Of a stretch of DNA of 25,265 nt, positions 6,697-13,382 are shown one piece after another. The translations under genes and the position numbers were made by a program. Within the stretch, counting starts at the first letter, position 1. Each line of letters begins with the position of its first letter. This stretch comes from a virus. Under the pieces are notes generated by a model, which ran no database searches, was not told the DNA's origin, and saw nothing but the letters and a program-made list of their open reading frames with translations. The DNA is taken from positions 1-25,265 of the IMG/VR virus record IMGVR_UViG_3300020183_000422. One strand, 5' to 3'.

Positions 6697-7996
6697 GTAC
6701 TTCACAGACTGGTCTGAACGGAAGGTCTTTCAACATCTGAAAACATTTGTGGGACAATACAACGCCGCTCCCAGTTCAGCGGCTTTGAACATTTCGTTGC
6801 AGAATGACAAGTCGTTGACAGAAGAGGAGTTCACAAACATCACAGAAGTGGTCACACAATTTGGTGAAGCTCAATCCAACAAGGATTGGGTGTTGAATGA
6901 AACTGAAAAATTTTGCAAAGACAAGGCGGTGTATAATGCCATTGTACAATCCATTCAAATTATTGATGGTAAAGACAAGAAGTTCACTAACGAAGCTATT
7001 CCAGAAATTCTCAAAGATGCCCTCGGTGTCAGCTTCGACAATAGTGTGGGGCATGATTATTTGGTGGATTCTGATGATAGGTTCGAGTTTTATCACAGAC
7101 TAGAGGAACGTATTCCATTTGATTTGGATATGTTCAATAAAATCACAAAAGGTGGATTACCTAACAAGACTCTGAACATCGCTTTGGCTGGAACAGGCGT
7201 AGGTAAGAGCTTGTTCATGTGTCACATGGCAGCAGGGGCATTGAGTCAAGGCAAGAACGTGTTGTACATCACTATGGAAATGGCTGAGGAACGTATTGCA
7301 GAACGTATTGATGCCAATTTGATGAATGTCACTATGGATGACTTGAAGAATCTTCCCAAGCAGATGTTTGATGATAGAATTTCCAGAATTAAAAACAAGA
7401 CAGAAGGAAAGCTGATAATTAAAGAATATCCTACAGCATCAGCACATTCTGGTCATTTTCGAGCCTTGCTGAATGAATTGAATTTGAAGAAGGAATTTCA
7501 TCCGGACATCATCTTCATTGACTATCTGAACATCTGTGCCAGCAGTAGATTCAAGATGTCTGGCAGTGTGAACAGCTACATCTACATCAAGGGTATCGCA
7601 GAAGAACTTCGTGGCTTGGCTGTGGAATTCAATGTTCCCATCGTGTCGGCCACACAGACTACAAGGAGTGGATATGCAAACAGTGATATGGATCTTACTG
7701 ATACTAGTGAGTCATTTGGACTTCCAGCAACTGCGGACTTCATGTTCGGTATTATTTCCACAGAGGACTTGGAAAAGTTGGGCCAGCTGCTCATCAAGCA
7801 ACTGAAGAACCGGTACAATGACCTTTCGCATCACAAACGTTTTGTGATTGGTGTGGACAGAGCCAAGATGAGATTGTATGATGTGGACATCTCGGCACAG
7901 AGGAACATCATGCAGGAAGAGAAAATAGAACAAAAGCCAGCAGCGTTCACTTCCAAAGCGTTTGTGAAGAAGAATTTTGATGGAATTAAATTTTAG
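6614..7996 (+). CDS. 41: Replicative DNA helicase (DnaB-like, T4 gp41)
   Basis: This is the hexameric 5'-3' helicase that unwinds the fork and works with the primase gene found at 19239. The RecA-type motor starts near residue 165. Walker A is GTGVGKS at 193-199, and Walker B is DIIFIDYLN at 298-305. The DnaB hallmark YITMEMAEERIAERIDA follows Walker A, and a Gln-Thr-Thr-Arg element (SATQTTRSGYA) matches motif H4. The length of 460 residues is close to that of T4 gp41 (475). The ATG is preceded by GGAGAAG about 8 nt upstream, inside the preceding gene, so the 83-nt overlap looks genuine. It ends directly before a late-type promoter box. Confidence 0.95.
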   Translation: MKLELVILNQLMKDEDYLRKVIPFLKDEYFTDWSERKVFQHLKTFVGQYNAAPSSAALNISLQNDKSLTEEEFTNITEVVTQFGEAQSNKDWVLNETEKFCKDKAVYNAIVQSIQIIDGKDKKFTNEAIPEILKDALGVSFDNSVGHDYLVDSDDRFEFYHRLEERIPFDLDMFNKITKGGLPNKTLNIALAGTGVGKSLFMCHMAAGALSQGKNVLYITMEMAEERIAERIDANLMNVTMDDLKNLPKQMFDDRISRIKNKTEGKLIIKEYPTASAHSGHFRALLNELNLKKEFHPDIIFIDYLNICASSRFKMSGSVNSYIYIKGIAEELRGLAVEFNVPIVSATQTTRSGYANSDMDLTDTSESFGLPATADFMFGIISTEDLEKLGQLLIKQLKNRYNDLSHHKRFVIGVDRAKMRLYDVDISAQRNIMQEEKIEQKPAAFTSKAFVKKNFDGIKF

Positions 7997-8004
7997 TATA
8001 AATA
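7997..8004 (+). promoter_or_regulatory. T4-type late promoter box (TATAAATA)
   Basis: A perfect TATAAATA begins right after the gp41 stop. A start about 7 nt downstream would leave a leader of some 16 nt that still holds ACGGAGG before the ATG at 8027. In T4 this box is read by the gp55 late sigma factor with gp33 and the sliding clamp; those factors are not in this window. Confidence 0.7.
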
Positions 8005-8026
8005 CGAGAGTTGAGACGGAGGTTCC

Positions 8027-8713
8027 ATGTACCTGGCTAGCAAGATACACAAGGAACTGAAACACCATTTTCCTGCTGATGACATCATCGGGTCAGAATT
8101 GGCATATGGTGTTATCACCAAACGTTTGAACAAAGTGCTCCGTCCATTAGGAGCCAGAATTCGTGTGAAGCGTGACAAGGAACTGAAGGTGAAGCGTGGC
8201 AGCATCAAGCAGCCATACAATTTTTCTGGATACTTTGATACTGGAAAAAAGAAAAATGCCATTGTGTTGAATGCACATTTCACCCCCACCAGAAACACCT
8301 TCAAGTTCACACGACACAACTACAATGGATTTGTGTTCATGTTGTCTCAGATATTGCAACATGAATTGATTCATAAAAGTCAATTTGCTTTTCGTCCTGA
8401 ACAAGCTGAACGAAAAGTCAAAGTGTTCCATTCTGATAAGCTGTCCAAGAAACGGTTATCAGAAATTGAATACCTCAGAGAATGGTGTGAGATTGAAGCC
8501 TATGCGCATGACATTGCCATGGAAATCAATTACTACTATTCTGACCTCAGACCATCCACCGTTATCAAGCACATTGACAGCCGTAGAAAACTCTATAGCT
8601 ATATGTTCTATAAGCGTGCTTTTAAAGGGACAGATTGGACTCGCTTGAAAAAGTCTTTATTGCGTAAAATCTGGCGGTGGATACCCTCAGCACAAGGCCC
8701 CATCGCCGTGTAA
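8027..8713 (+). CDS. Putative zinc metallopeptidase with HELIH motif
   Basis: The 228-residue protein carries HELIH at residues 112-116 (Q-H-E-L-I-H-K-S), the HExxH zinc-binding signature, with Glu-113 as the likely catalytic base. A Glu in the helix CEIEAYAHDIAMEI near residue 150 could be the third zinc ligand, giving a gluzincin-like arrangement. There is no signal peptide, so action inside the host cell or in the virion is more likely than secretion. The C-terminus is basic (LKKSLLRKIWRW). Substrate is unknown; prohead maturation or host-protein cleavage are possibilities but not supported directly. A late-type promoter and ACGGAGG site precede the ATG. Confidence 0.65.
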   Translation: MYLASKIHKELKHHFPADDIIGSELAYGVITKRLNKVLRPLGARIRVKRDKELKVKRGSIKQPYNFSGYFDTGKKKNAIVLNAHFTPTRNTFKFTRHNYNGFVFMLSQILQHELIHKSQFAFRPEQAERKVKVFHSDKLSKKRLSEIEYLREWCEIEAYAHDIAMEINYYYSDLRPSTVIKHIDSRRKLYSYMFYKRAFKGTDWTRLKKSLLRKIWRWIPSAQGPIAV

Positions 8714-8743
8714 GTTGTTGATTTGCAAGCACTTAACTAGGGC

Positions 8744-8772
8744 TTGACAAATGGACAAAAATGTGTTATATT
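8744..8772 (+). promoter_or_regulatory. Sigma70-type promoter for the 8819 gene
   Basis: TTGACA at 8744-8749 and TATATT at 8767-8772 are 17 bp apart. The 11 bases ending in the -10 box (TGTGTTATATT) are identical to those of the gp43 promoter. The predicted start near 8779-8780 coincides with the first base of a GC-rich hairpin. Confidence 0.85.
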
Positions 8773-8779
8773 TCATATA

Positions 8780-8794
8780 GGGGATACACTCCCC
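8780..8794 (+). promoter_or_regulatory. 5'-terminal mRNA hairpin
   Basis: GGGGA (8780-8784) pairs perfectly with TCCCC (8790-8794) around a 5-nt loop. It lies at the predicted 5' end of the transcript, where a closed stem usually protects mRNA from 5'-end-dependent decay. The ribosome-binding site GGAGGG (8806-8811) remains free. Confidence 0.5.
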
Positions 8795-8818
8795 ATCACA
8801 TTCACGGAGGGCAGTATC

Positions 8819-9004
8819 ATGACAGAAAATTCGATGGACCTTCTTGGAACCACCAAGGGGATGGTAGTGAACACCACACGAACCTGGGCAGATGTGGATC
8901 TGGATGAACAGGAATATCTGGACCGTCTGGCCAGCTTTGGTGAAGGTTTCTACGACCTCTCTCAGTTCCTAGAAAATGGTAAAACTGATGCAGCAGGTGC
9001 TTGA
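8819..9004 (+). CDS. Small acidic hypothetical protein
   Basis: This is a 61-residue acidic protein (MTENSMDLLGTTKG through NGKTDAAGA) with no family I recognise. The ATG at 8819 is chosen because it follows GGAGGG with good spacing; the frame is open further upstream, but those codons lie in the promoter. It has a dedicated strong promoter and a structured leader, which suggests early, high expression of the kind seen for host-takeover or inhibitor proteins. That role is inference. Its TGA stop (9002-9004) lies inside the TTGACA box of the next promoter. Confidence 0.7.
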   Translation: MTENSMDLLGTTKGMVVNTTRTWADVDLDEQEYLDRLASFGEGFYDLSQFLENGKTDAAGA

Positions 9005-9029
9005 CATTTGGTAGTAATGATGTTAGAAT
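9001..9029 (+). promoter_or_regulatory. Sigma70-type promoter for the 9076 gene
   Basis: TTGACA at 9001-9006 and TAGAAT at 9024-9029 are 17 bp apart, with TGT before the -10 box. The -35 box contains the stop codon of the preceding gene. Expected start is near 9036, leaving a leader of about 40 nt with TGGAGG at 9063-9068. Confidence 0.8.
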
Positions 9030-9075
9030 TAAGGTGTAGGTGAGATGTTCAACTTCTTTCTCTGGAGGCTGTATT

Positions 9076-9393
9076 ATGCGTAATTCTGACAAGGTTTCTT
9101 TCGTTTGTTTCACTAACGGCGGCACGCGTGGCAATGGCAAGACCATTGGCACCAAGATTCGGTTCACTAACGACCGTACCCGCTACACCAAGGCGCTAGG
9201 CAAGCTCGGCGTGGCTTCTGTGGTTTGGGTGGATCTGCCCAATGCCATGACCAAGACCCAGGCTCTGGACTTTCTTCGTGGCTCAACTGATGCCTCGATT
9301 TCGGAGCAGGCATATCAGGATGCCATCTCGGCTGCGGCTCGTCGTCTCCGCCCTGCTAGCAAGGCTGCCAAGACTGTAAAGAAGGCGAAGTAA
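9076..9393 (+). CDS. Hypothetical basic protein
   Basis: This is a 105-residue protein, unrecognised, from ATG 9076 behind TGGAGG. The N-terminal half looks like a small beta domain (KVSFVCFTNGGTRGNGKTIG, then VASVVWVDLPN). The C-terminal 30 residues are Ala/Arg/Lys-rich and end in KAAKTVKKAK, which suggests nucleic-acid binding. Codon use is richer in GCC, GGC and CGC than in flanking genes, as is the next gene, so this pair may be very highly expressed or acquired recently. It has its own promoter and is followed by a strong hairpin, making a near monocistronic unit. Confidence 0.7.
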   Translation: MRNSDKVSFVCFTNGGTRGNGKTIGTKIRFTNDRTRYTKALGKLGVASVVWVDLPNAMTKTQALDFLRGSTDASISEQAYQDAISAAARRLRPASKAAKTVKKAK

Positions 9394-9402
9394 TTGTTTA
9401 TT

Positions 9403-9435
9403 GGAGCGCACGGTATCACGCCCGCCGTGCGCTCC
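9403..9435 (+). terminator. Strong hairpin after the 9076 gene, likely terminator
   Basis: GGAGCGCACGG (9403-9413) pairs perfectly with CCGTGCGCTCC (9425-9435) as an 11-bp GC-rich stem with an 11-nt loop. Only a weak T stretch (TTCATT) follows, so termination may be incomplete, or the hairpin may protect the 3' end of the upstream mRNA. It begins 9 nt after the stop of the 9076 gene and ends 31 nt before the next ATG. Confidence 0.65.
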
Positions 9436-9466
9436 TTCATTGAAAAGGGCGACAAGGAGATTTACT

Positions 9467-9709
9467 ATGTCACAGAATGACCGTTTGGTTCGTTTCCTCT
9501 CAACTGGTCGTACCATCAGCGTGGCTCAGGCCCGGAGCCGTTTTGGCATCCAGAACCTTCGCGCTCGTGTGAACGACCTTCGTTCTGAGGGTTTCTGCGT
9601 GTACACCAATCGTGGTGAGACCACGACCTATCGCATGGGTCGTCCTTCACGCGCCATCGTGGCTGCTGCCTACCAGACTGCTGGTAGCCGTATCTTCGGC
9701 GGTAACTAA
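9467..9709 (+). CDS. Small winged-helix / HTH DNA-binding protein
   Basis: The protein has 80 residues from ATG 9467, which follows AAGGAGA at 9454-9460. It reads as a winged helix: RTISVAQARSRFGI and NLRARVNDLRSEGFCVYTN give helix-turn-recognition helix followed by a beta wing (GETTTYRMG). Short proteins of this pattern are widespread in tailed phages and are usually annotated as HTH domain proteins. A role as transcription regulator or nucleoid-type protein is inferred. The C-terminal tail AIVAAAYQTAGSRIFGGN is typical of the group. Codon use is GC-rich like its upstream neighbour. No promoter is evident between the hairpin and the gene, so read-through may supply its mRNA. Confidence 0.75.
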   Translation: MSQNDRLVRFLSTGRTISVAQARSRFGIQNLRARVNDLRSEGFCVYTNRGETTTYRMGRPSRAIVAAAYQTAGSRIFGGN

Positions 9710-9731
9710 TTAACTGAACAGGGAGAACATC

Positions 9732-10067
9732 ATGGAATGGTATCATTATGTCATACTAATAATGTTCCTGGTCATGGTGTTCTCCCCTGTTTGGTTTTTT
9801 GGTAAGGTCAGTAAGTTTTTGTTTGATGAGGCTGAGCCTCATGAACCTGTTGTTCAATACGTTTCTCCTGGTAACATCATCCCTAATGAGGAGACTGTGG
9901 AAATGATTGACGCTGATGCCAAGGTGCTTCAGAATCTGGACAAGATGGTAAAGATGTCCAAAAAGAAGCATGTGAAACAAATGTGGAAGGTGAAGAAGTC
10001 CGAGTTTGAGCGTAAGCTTCGTTGGAATGCCACAGCGCAAAATTGGGAGTGGCGCGGCCATGTATAA
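9732..10067 (+). CDS. Small membrane-anchored hypothetical protein
   Basis: This is a 111-residue protein with one N-terminal membrane segment (YHYVILIMFLVMVFSPVWFF, residues 4-23) and a charged soluble tail rich in Lys, Asp and Glu. There is no lipobox or signal cleavage site that I would trust, so it is probably a bitopic inner-membrane protein. The sequence KVLQNLDKMVKMSKKKHVKQ suggests an amphipathic helix. GGGAGA (9720-9725) precedes the ATG. The stop overlaps the next start by 8 nt, so the two are likely coupled. Function is unknown. Confidence 0.7.
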   Translation: MEWYHYVILIMFLVMVFSPVWFFGKVSKFLFDEAEPHEPVVQYVSPGNIIPNEETVEMIDADAKVLQNLDKMVKMSKKKHVKQMWKVKKSEFERKLRWNATAQNWEWRGHV

Positions 10068-10374
10068 TCGTGAATCCACTTTGCAACTGCTGAAGAAGTT
10101 GGCTGAGATGAAGGCAGAAAATTATGAAATCAATTGGGAAGAATGGGAAGACAACCTGGACAGTGAAGAGCTGGAGTCCATGGTGAATGCTGGAGTTGAG
10201 GAACATGAAGAACATTTCATGAACCTGTCCTCAGACAAGTATGGTGAGAATGAGCTAAGTGAGGACATGGCCGAGGAGCTGGAACAGTTGATAGATGATT
10301 TGATTGCTGGATACATCTACCAGAACATGCTTCAAAAGAAAAAGGCTATCGAGGAGTTCATTTCATCCATTTAG
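10060..10374 (+). CDS. Acidic helical hypothetical protein
   Basis: This is a 104-residue strongly acidic and probably all-helical protein (for example ELESMVNAGVEEHEEHFMNL and DMAEELEQLIDDLIAGYIYQ). I recognise no family. I choose ATG 10060 because it overlaps the upstream stop by only 8 nt; an in-frame start at 10006 would add 18 residues but overlap the upstream gene by 62 nt and has no better ribosome site. Such acidic small proteins are often host-protein binders or DNA mimics in phages, but nothing here proves that. Confidence 0.65.
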   Translation: MYNRESTLQLLKKLAEMKAENYEINWEEWEDNLDSEELESMVNAGVEEHEEHFMNLSSDKYGENELSEDMAEELEQLIDDLIAGYIYQNMLQKKKAIEEFISSI

Positions 10375-10375
10375 A

Positions 10376-10383
10376 GATAAATA
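10376..10383 (+). promoter_or_regulatory. Late promoter-like box (GATAAATA)
   Basis: One base differs from TATAAATA. It lies right after the stop of the preceding gene and 25 nt before the ATG at 10408, the same geometry as the other late boxes here. A start near 10390 would give a leader of about 18 nt. Confidence 0.5.
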
Positions 10384-10407
10384 GTAGAAACCAGATACTG
10401 GACTGCT

Positions 10408-12198
10408 ATGGCTGCTAAAAGCGACAAAAATACACATCTAGAACACCTGGAAGATGATGTCATCAACCTGGGGTACAAAGGCGCCCAACAATCCATAGCG
10501 TTTGTTGAGGCGCTTTTTGACTTGTTCCAAGGAAAAACCAATAGAAAGATGAACATCACTGTGAAGTGGGATGGTGCCCCTGCCGTGGTGTGTGGCAAAG
10601 ACCCAGAAACCGGTAACTTTTTTGTTGCCACCAAGCACGCTGCGTTTTCTAACAATCAACGTTTGGCGTTTGATGAAATGGACATTGATATTCAATATGA
10701 AGGGAAAGGAGGATTAATTGATACATTGAAATATGTGTTTCGTGAATTGAAGCCTTTGAACATGACCAATGTTCTTCAGGGTGATGTGATGTTCACGCCC
10801 GATACAAAAAAAACACAGATTATTGATGGTGAACAATACATCACTTTCAAGCCTAATACCATCATGTATGCCGTGAAACCTACAGATCCTCTGGGTGAAA
10901 CCATAGAAAAAGCCAATGTTGGAATTGTGTTTCATACTAAATATTCTGGTAAGGGAGCCGTCAATGAAATGTCAGCTTCTTTTGGTGTTGATGTCAGTAA
11001 GCTAAAATCTAAAACAGCTTGGATTCAGGATGCGTCATATCAGGATATGTCTGGTAAAATGACGTTGACAGCCCAAGAAACCCGAACGGTTAGTTCTCTT
11101 ATTGCTTCTGTCAAAACCAATGCCACTTCTTCGAGAAAGTTTCTAGATGAATTAGCGACACAGACAACTGATTTGACAGTGGGATACATTTTCAAAATCT
11201 TCGTGAACAAACTGGTGAGAGATGGTAAAGCCATCAATGAACTTTCTCTCACGGGTCTGGAAGCCTTTGTGATGGATCGTGTGTCCAAGAAAGAAGCGGG
11301 GATGAAAACAACAGCAGGACGACAGAAGTATGCAGGATTGAAAAAAGAATTGCAAACATATCTAAGAAAGAACGCCACCAATCTTAGAGCCATGTTTAAA
11401 ATATATGCAAGTTTGTTACAAGTGAAAAATATTTTTGTGAAGAAGTTGAATGAATCTCAAGGCATACCCACCTTCATTGAAACACCTGAAGGATTCAAAG
11501 TCACTGACCCAGAAGGGTATGTTGCGGTAGACAAAGCAGGAAACGCAGTGAAGTTGGTGAACAGAATGGAGTTTTCGCAAGCCAACTTCAATGCTGTGAA
11601 GGATTGGAGCAGAACACCAGTAGGACCCACTGAGTTGGCCACAGAAGTGAAAACCTTGGTGTTCTCTTGGGGGAGGTTGAACCCACCCACCATCGGACAC
11701 AAGAAACTGGTGGACAAGGTGGTGAGTGTGGCAAAGAGTCGAAAGGCGGACCATGTTGTGTTGTTGACCAGAACACAAAAGGCACCTAAAGACCCATTGT
11801 CACCTGAGGACAAGGTGAGGTTTGCCAAGAAGATGTTTCCCAATGTGAATGTGATGGGGGCCACACCTGAGTTGAGCACCATCTTCAGTTGGTTGAAACA
11901 TTGGAATGGCACGTATGACAAACTGGTGTTGGTGTGTGGGTCGGACCGTGTGCCTGATTTTGAAAAAATAATTCATGCCTATAACGGAAAAGATTACACA
12001 TACAAAGCAGTGGAAGTGGTGTCGGCAGGCGAACGTGACCCGGATTCAGAAGGTGTCACAGGGATGTCAGCCAGCAAACTTCGTGCATTTGCAGCAGCAG
12101 AAGATTACAAGAATTTCAAAAAAGGATTACCCAGCACATTTCGTGAGGCAGATGCCAAGGCATTGTACGAAGCTGTGATAGAAGGAATGAAACAATAA
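10408..12198 (+). CDS. Large phage protein: ligase-like nucleotidyltransferase region plus C-terminal HIGH-type cytidylyltransferase domain
   Basis: This 596-residue protein resembles a large family common in T4-like cyanophages (probably DUF6267). The N-terminal part carries TVKWDGAPAVV with KxDG at residues 53-56, like motif I of the DNA/RNA ligase superfamily, where Lys is adenylated. EGYVAV near 369 and VKLVNR near 381-386 resemble motifs IV and V. From about residue 415 a separate Rossmann domain has WGRLNPPTIGHKKLV, an HxGH-type nucleotide-binding motif, and GMSASKLR near 552-558, matching the ISSTxxR position of adenylyl/cytidylyltransferases. It may therefore handle nucleotide transfer to nucleic acid, NAD-type cofactor or another substrate. 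The ligase reading is my inference. A late-type box precedes it, with no clear Shine-Dalgarno. Confidence 0.75.
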   Translation: MAAKSDKNTHLEHLEDDVINLGYKGAQQSIAFVEALFDLFQGKTNRKMNITVKWDGAPAVVCGKDPETGNFFVATKHAAFSNNQRLAFDEMDIDIQYEGKGGLIDTLKYVFRELKPLNMTNVLQGDVMFTPDTKKTQIIDGEQYITFKPNTIMYAVKPTDPLGETIEKANVGIVFHTKYSGKGAVNEMSASFGVDVSKLKSKTAWIQDASYQDMSGKMTLTAQETRTVSSLIASVKTNATSSRKFLDELATQTTDLTVGYIFKIFVNKLVRDGKAINELSLTGLEAFVMDRVSKKEAGMKTTAGRQKYAGLKKELQTYLRKNATNLRAMFKIYASLLQVKNIFVKKLNESQGIPTFIETPEGFKVTDPEGYVAVDKAGNAVKLVNRMEFSQANFNAVKDWSRTPVGPTELATEVKTLVFSWGRLNPPTIGHKKLVDKVVSVAKSRKADHVVLLTRTQKAPKDPLSPEDKVRFAKKMFPNVNVMGATPELSTIFSWLKHWNGTYDKLVLVCGSDRVPDFEKIIHAYNGKDYTYKAVEVVSAGERDPDSEGVTGMSASKLRAFAAAEDYKNFKKGLPSTFREADAKALYEAVIEGMKQ

Positions 12199-12216
12199 TT
12201 TTAACCGAGGACACAC

Positions 12217-12816
12217 ATGGATATTCAAAAGCTCAAGGGACACGTTCCCGACTCAGTAATCACACAAATTCCAGAAGTGATGGAAAAGTTTCAAATCAAC
12301 ACCCCTCTTCGTCTTTGCCATTTCTTGTCACAATGCGGTCATGAATCAGGCAACTTCAAGGCAGTGAATGAAAATCTAAACTATGGCGCCAAGGGCTTGT
12401 TGGGATTGTTCAAGAAGTATTTTCCAACCGAAGCCAAGGCTTTGGAATACGAACGTAAGCCTGAAAAGATTGCCAACTTGATTTACGGTGGCAGAATGGG
12501 TAACGGCCCAGAAGCCTCAGGTGAAGGCTACAAGTATCGTGGTCGTGGTTACATTCAATTGACCGGCAAAGACAACTACTCAGCATTTGACAAGGTGGTT
12601 GCTGAAGATATCACAGCCAATCCTGATTTAGTTGCCACCAAGTATCCTCTTCTTTCAGCTGCCTGGTTCTGGAACTCACGTGGCTTGAATGCTTTGTCAG
12701 ACAAGGGTGCCACAGATGCTGATGTTACTGCCATCACTAAAAAGGTGAACGGTGGCACCATTGGTTTGGAAGATAGAATCAAGCACTTCAAAGAATTCTA
12801 CGCTCTGTTGAAATAA
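12217..12816 (+). CDS. Endolysin, glycoside hydrolase family 19 (chitinase-like)
   Basis: This enzyme likely cleaves peptidoglycan glycan strands to release progeny. GH19 signatures are clear: CHFLSQCGHESGNFK with the likely catalytic Glu at residue 43, followed by GNGPEASGEGYKYRGRGYIQ and QLTGKDNY in the substrate cleft, and a late AAWFWNSRGLNALSD segment. The 199 residues form a single catalytic domain, with no cell-wall-binding domain and no signal peptide, so a holin or other export route is needed. None is obvious nearby, although small membrane proteins occur. It starts a lysis-like run with the lipoprotein at 12834 and the coiled-coil membrane protein at 13383. Confidence 0.92.
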   Translation: MDIQKLKGHVPDSVITQIPEVMEKFQINTPLRLCHFLSQCGHESGNFKAVNENLNYGAKGLLGLFKKYFPTEAKALEYERKPEKIANLIYGGRMGNGPEASGEGYKYRGRGYIQLTGKDNYSAFDKVVAEDITANPDLVATKYPLLSAAWFWNSRGLNALSDKGATDADVTAITKKVNGGTIGLEDRIKHFKEFYALLK

Positions 12817-12833
12817 CTTTAAGGAGAATTTAT

Positions 12834-13355
12834 ATGAAAAAACTTCTAGTGGTGTTAGGGTTGGTTCTCACCGCATGTGCATCACCAACAGCACCTGTTG
12901 AACCAGCTGAAGATTATTCGCTGGTAATGTTTGGAGAACAAGGGTCATCGTTGGAAGGTACTATGGGAGCACAACCTGCTAATCATCCTGTGGATGGTCG
13001 TACAGGTCGTGCACAGTTGCCTGATAGTTTGAAATTGACCCCACAACAAATGGCAGCCATCAAGGTGTTACGAGACAATTTCAAAGAAGCCAACAAGGCC
13101 CGTTTAGATTCATTACGTGACATCTTCACCCGCGCACGTGATGCTCGTCGTAGTGGTGCCACCCGAGAAGAAATTCATGCAATTTTGGTGACATCTCGTC
13201 CCATTGTACAAGCTCTTCGTCCTGCCGTGTTTCAACTACACGTGGCAATACGAGCAGTATTCACCCCAGCACAACGAGCATGGTTAGATGCACATCGCCC
13301 TCGTCCACCTGTGACTTGTATGGCATGTGCTCCTGTATGTAATAGTGGATGTTGA
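12834..13355 (+). CDS. Spy/CpxP-like (LTxxQ-type) lipoprotein
   Basis: This is a 173-residue predicted lipoprotein. MKKLLVVLGLVLTAC ends in a lipobox (L-T-A-C) with Cys-15, followed by ASPTAPVEP. The mature part is helical and Arg/Ala-rich with two LTxxQ-type elements, LKLTPQQMAAIKVL near residues 63-76 and VFTPAQRAWLDAH near 142-154, as in periplasmic Spy/CpxP chaperones. The end is Cys-rich (CMACAPVCNSGC). I know close look-alikes mainly from bacterial genomes, especially Gemmatimonadota, so it may be host-derived. Its place between endolysin and a coiled-coil membrane protein also makes an outer-membrane spanin-like role possible. AAGGAG at 12822-12827 precedes the ATG. Confidence 0.75.
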   Translation: MKKLLVVLGLVLTACASPTAPVEPAEDYSLVMFGEQGSSLEGTMGAQPANHPVDGRTGRAQLPDSLKLTPQQMAAIKVLRDNFKEANKARLDSLRDIFTRARDARRSGATREEIHAILVTSRPIVQALRPAVFQLHVAIRAVFTPAQRAWLDAHRPRPPVTCMACAPVCNSGC

Positions 13356-13358
13356 AGT

Positions 13359-13366
13359 AATAAATA
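13359..13366 (+). promoter_or_regulatory. Late promoter-like box (AATAAATA)
   Basis: One base differs from TATAAATA. It follows the lipoprotein stop by 3 nt and stands 17 nt before the ATG at 13383. A start near 13373 would cut into the AAAGGAG ribosome site, so this is weaker than the other late boxes. Confidence 0.3.
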
Positions 13367-13382
13367 TAAGAAAGGAGATGTT

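Noticed and set aside
8744-8818. Upstream extension of the 8819 gene using TTG at 8744
   Set aside because: The TTG is part of the -35 box and the -10 box lies inside the extension, so it would not be transcribed from this promoter.
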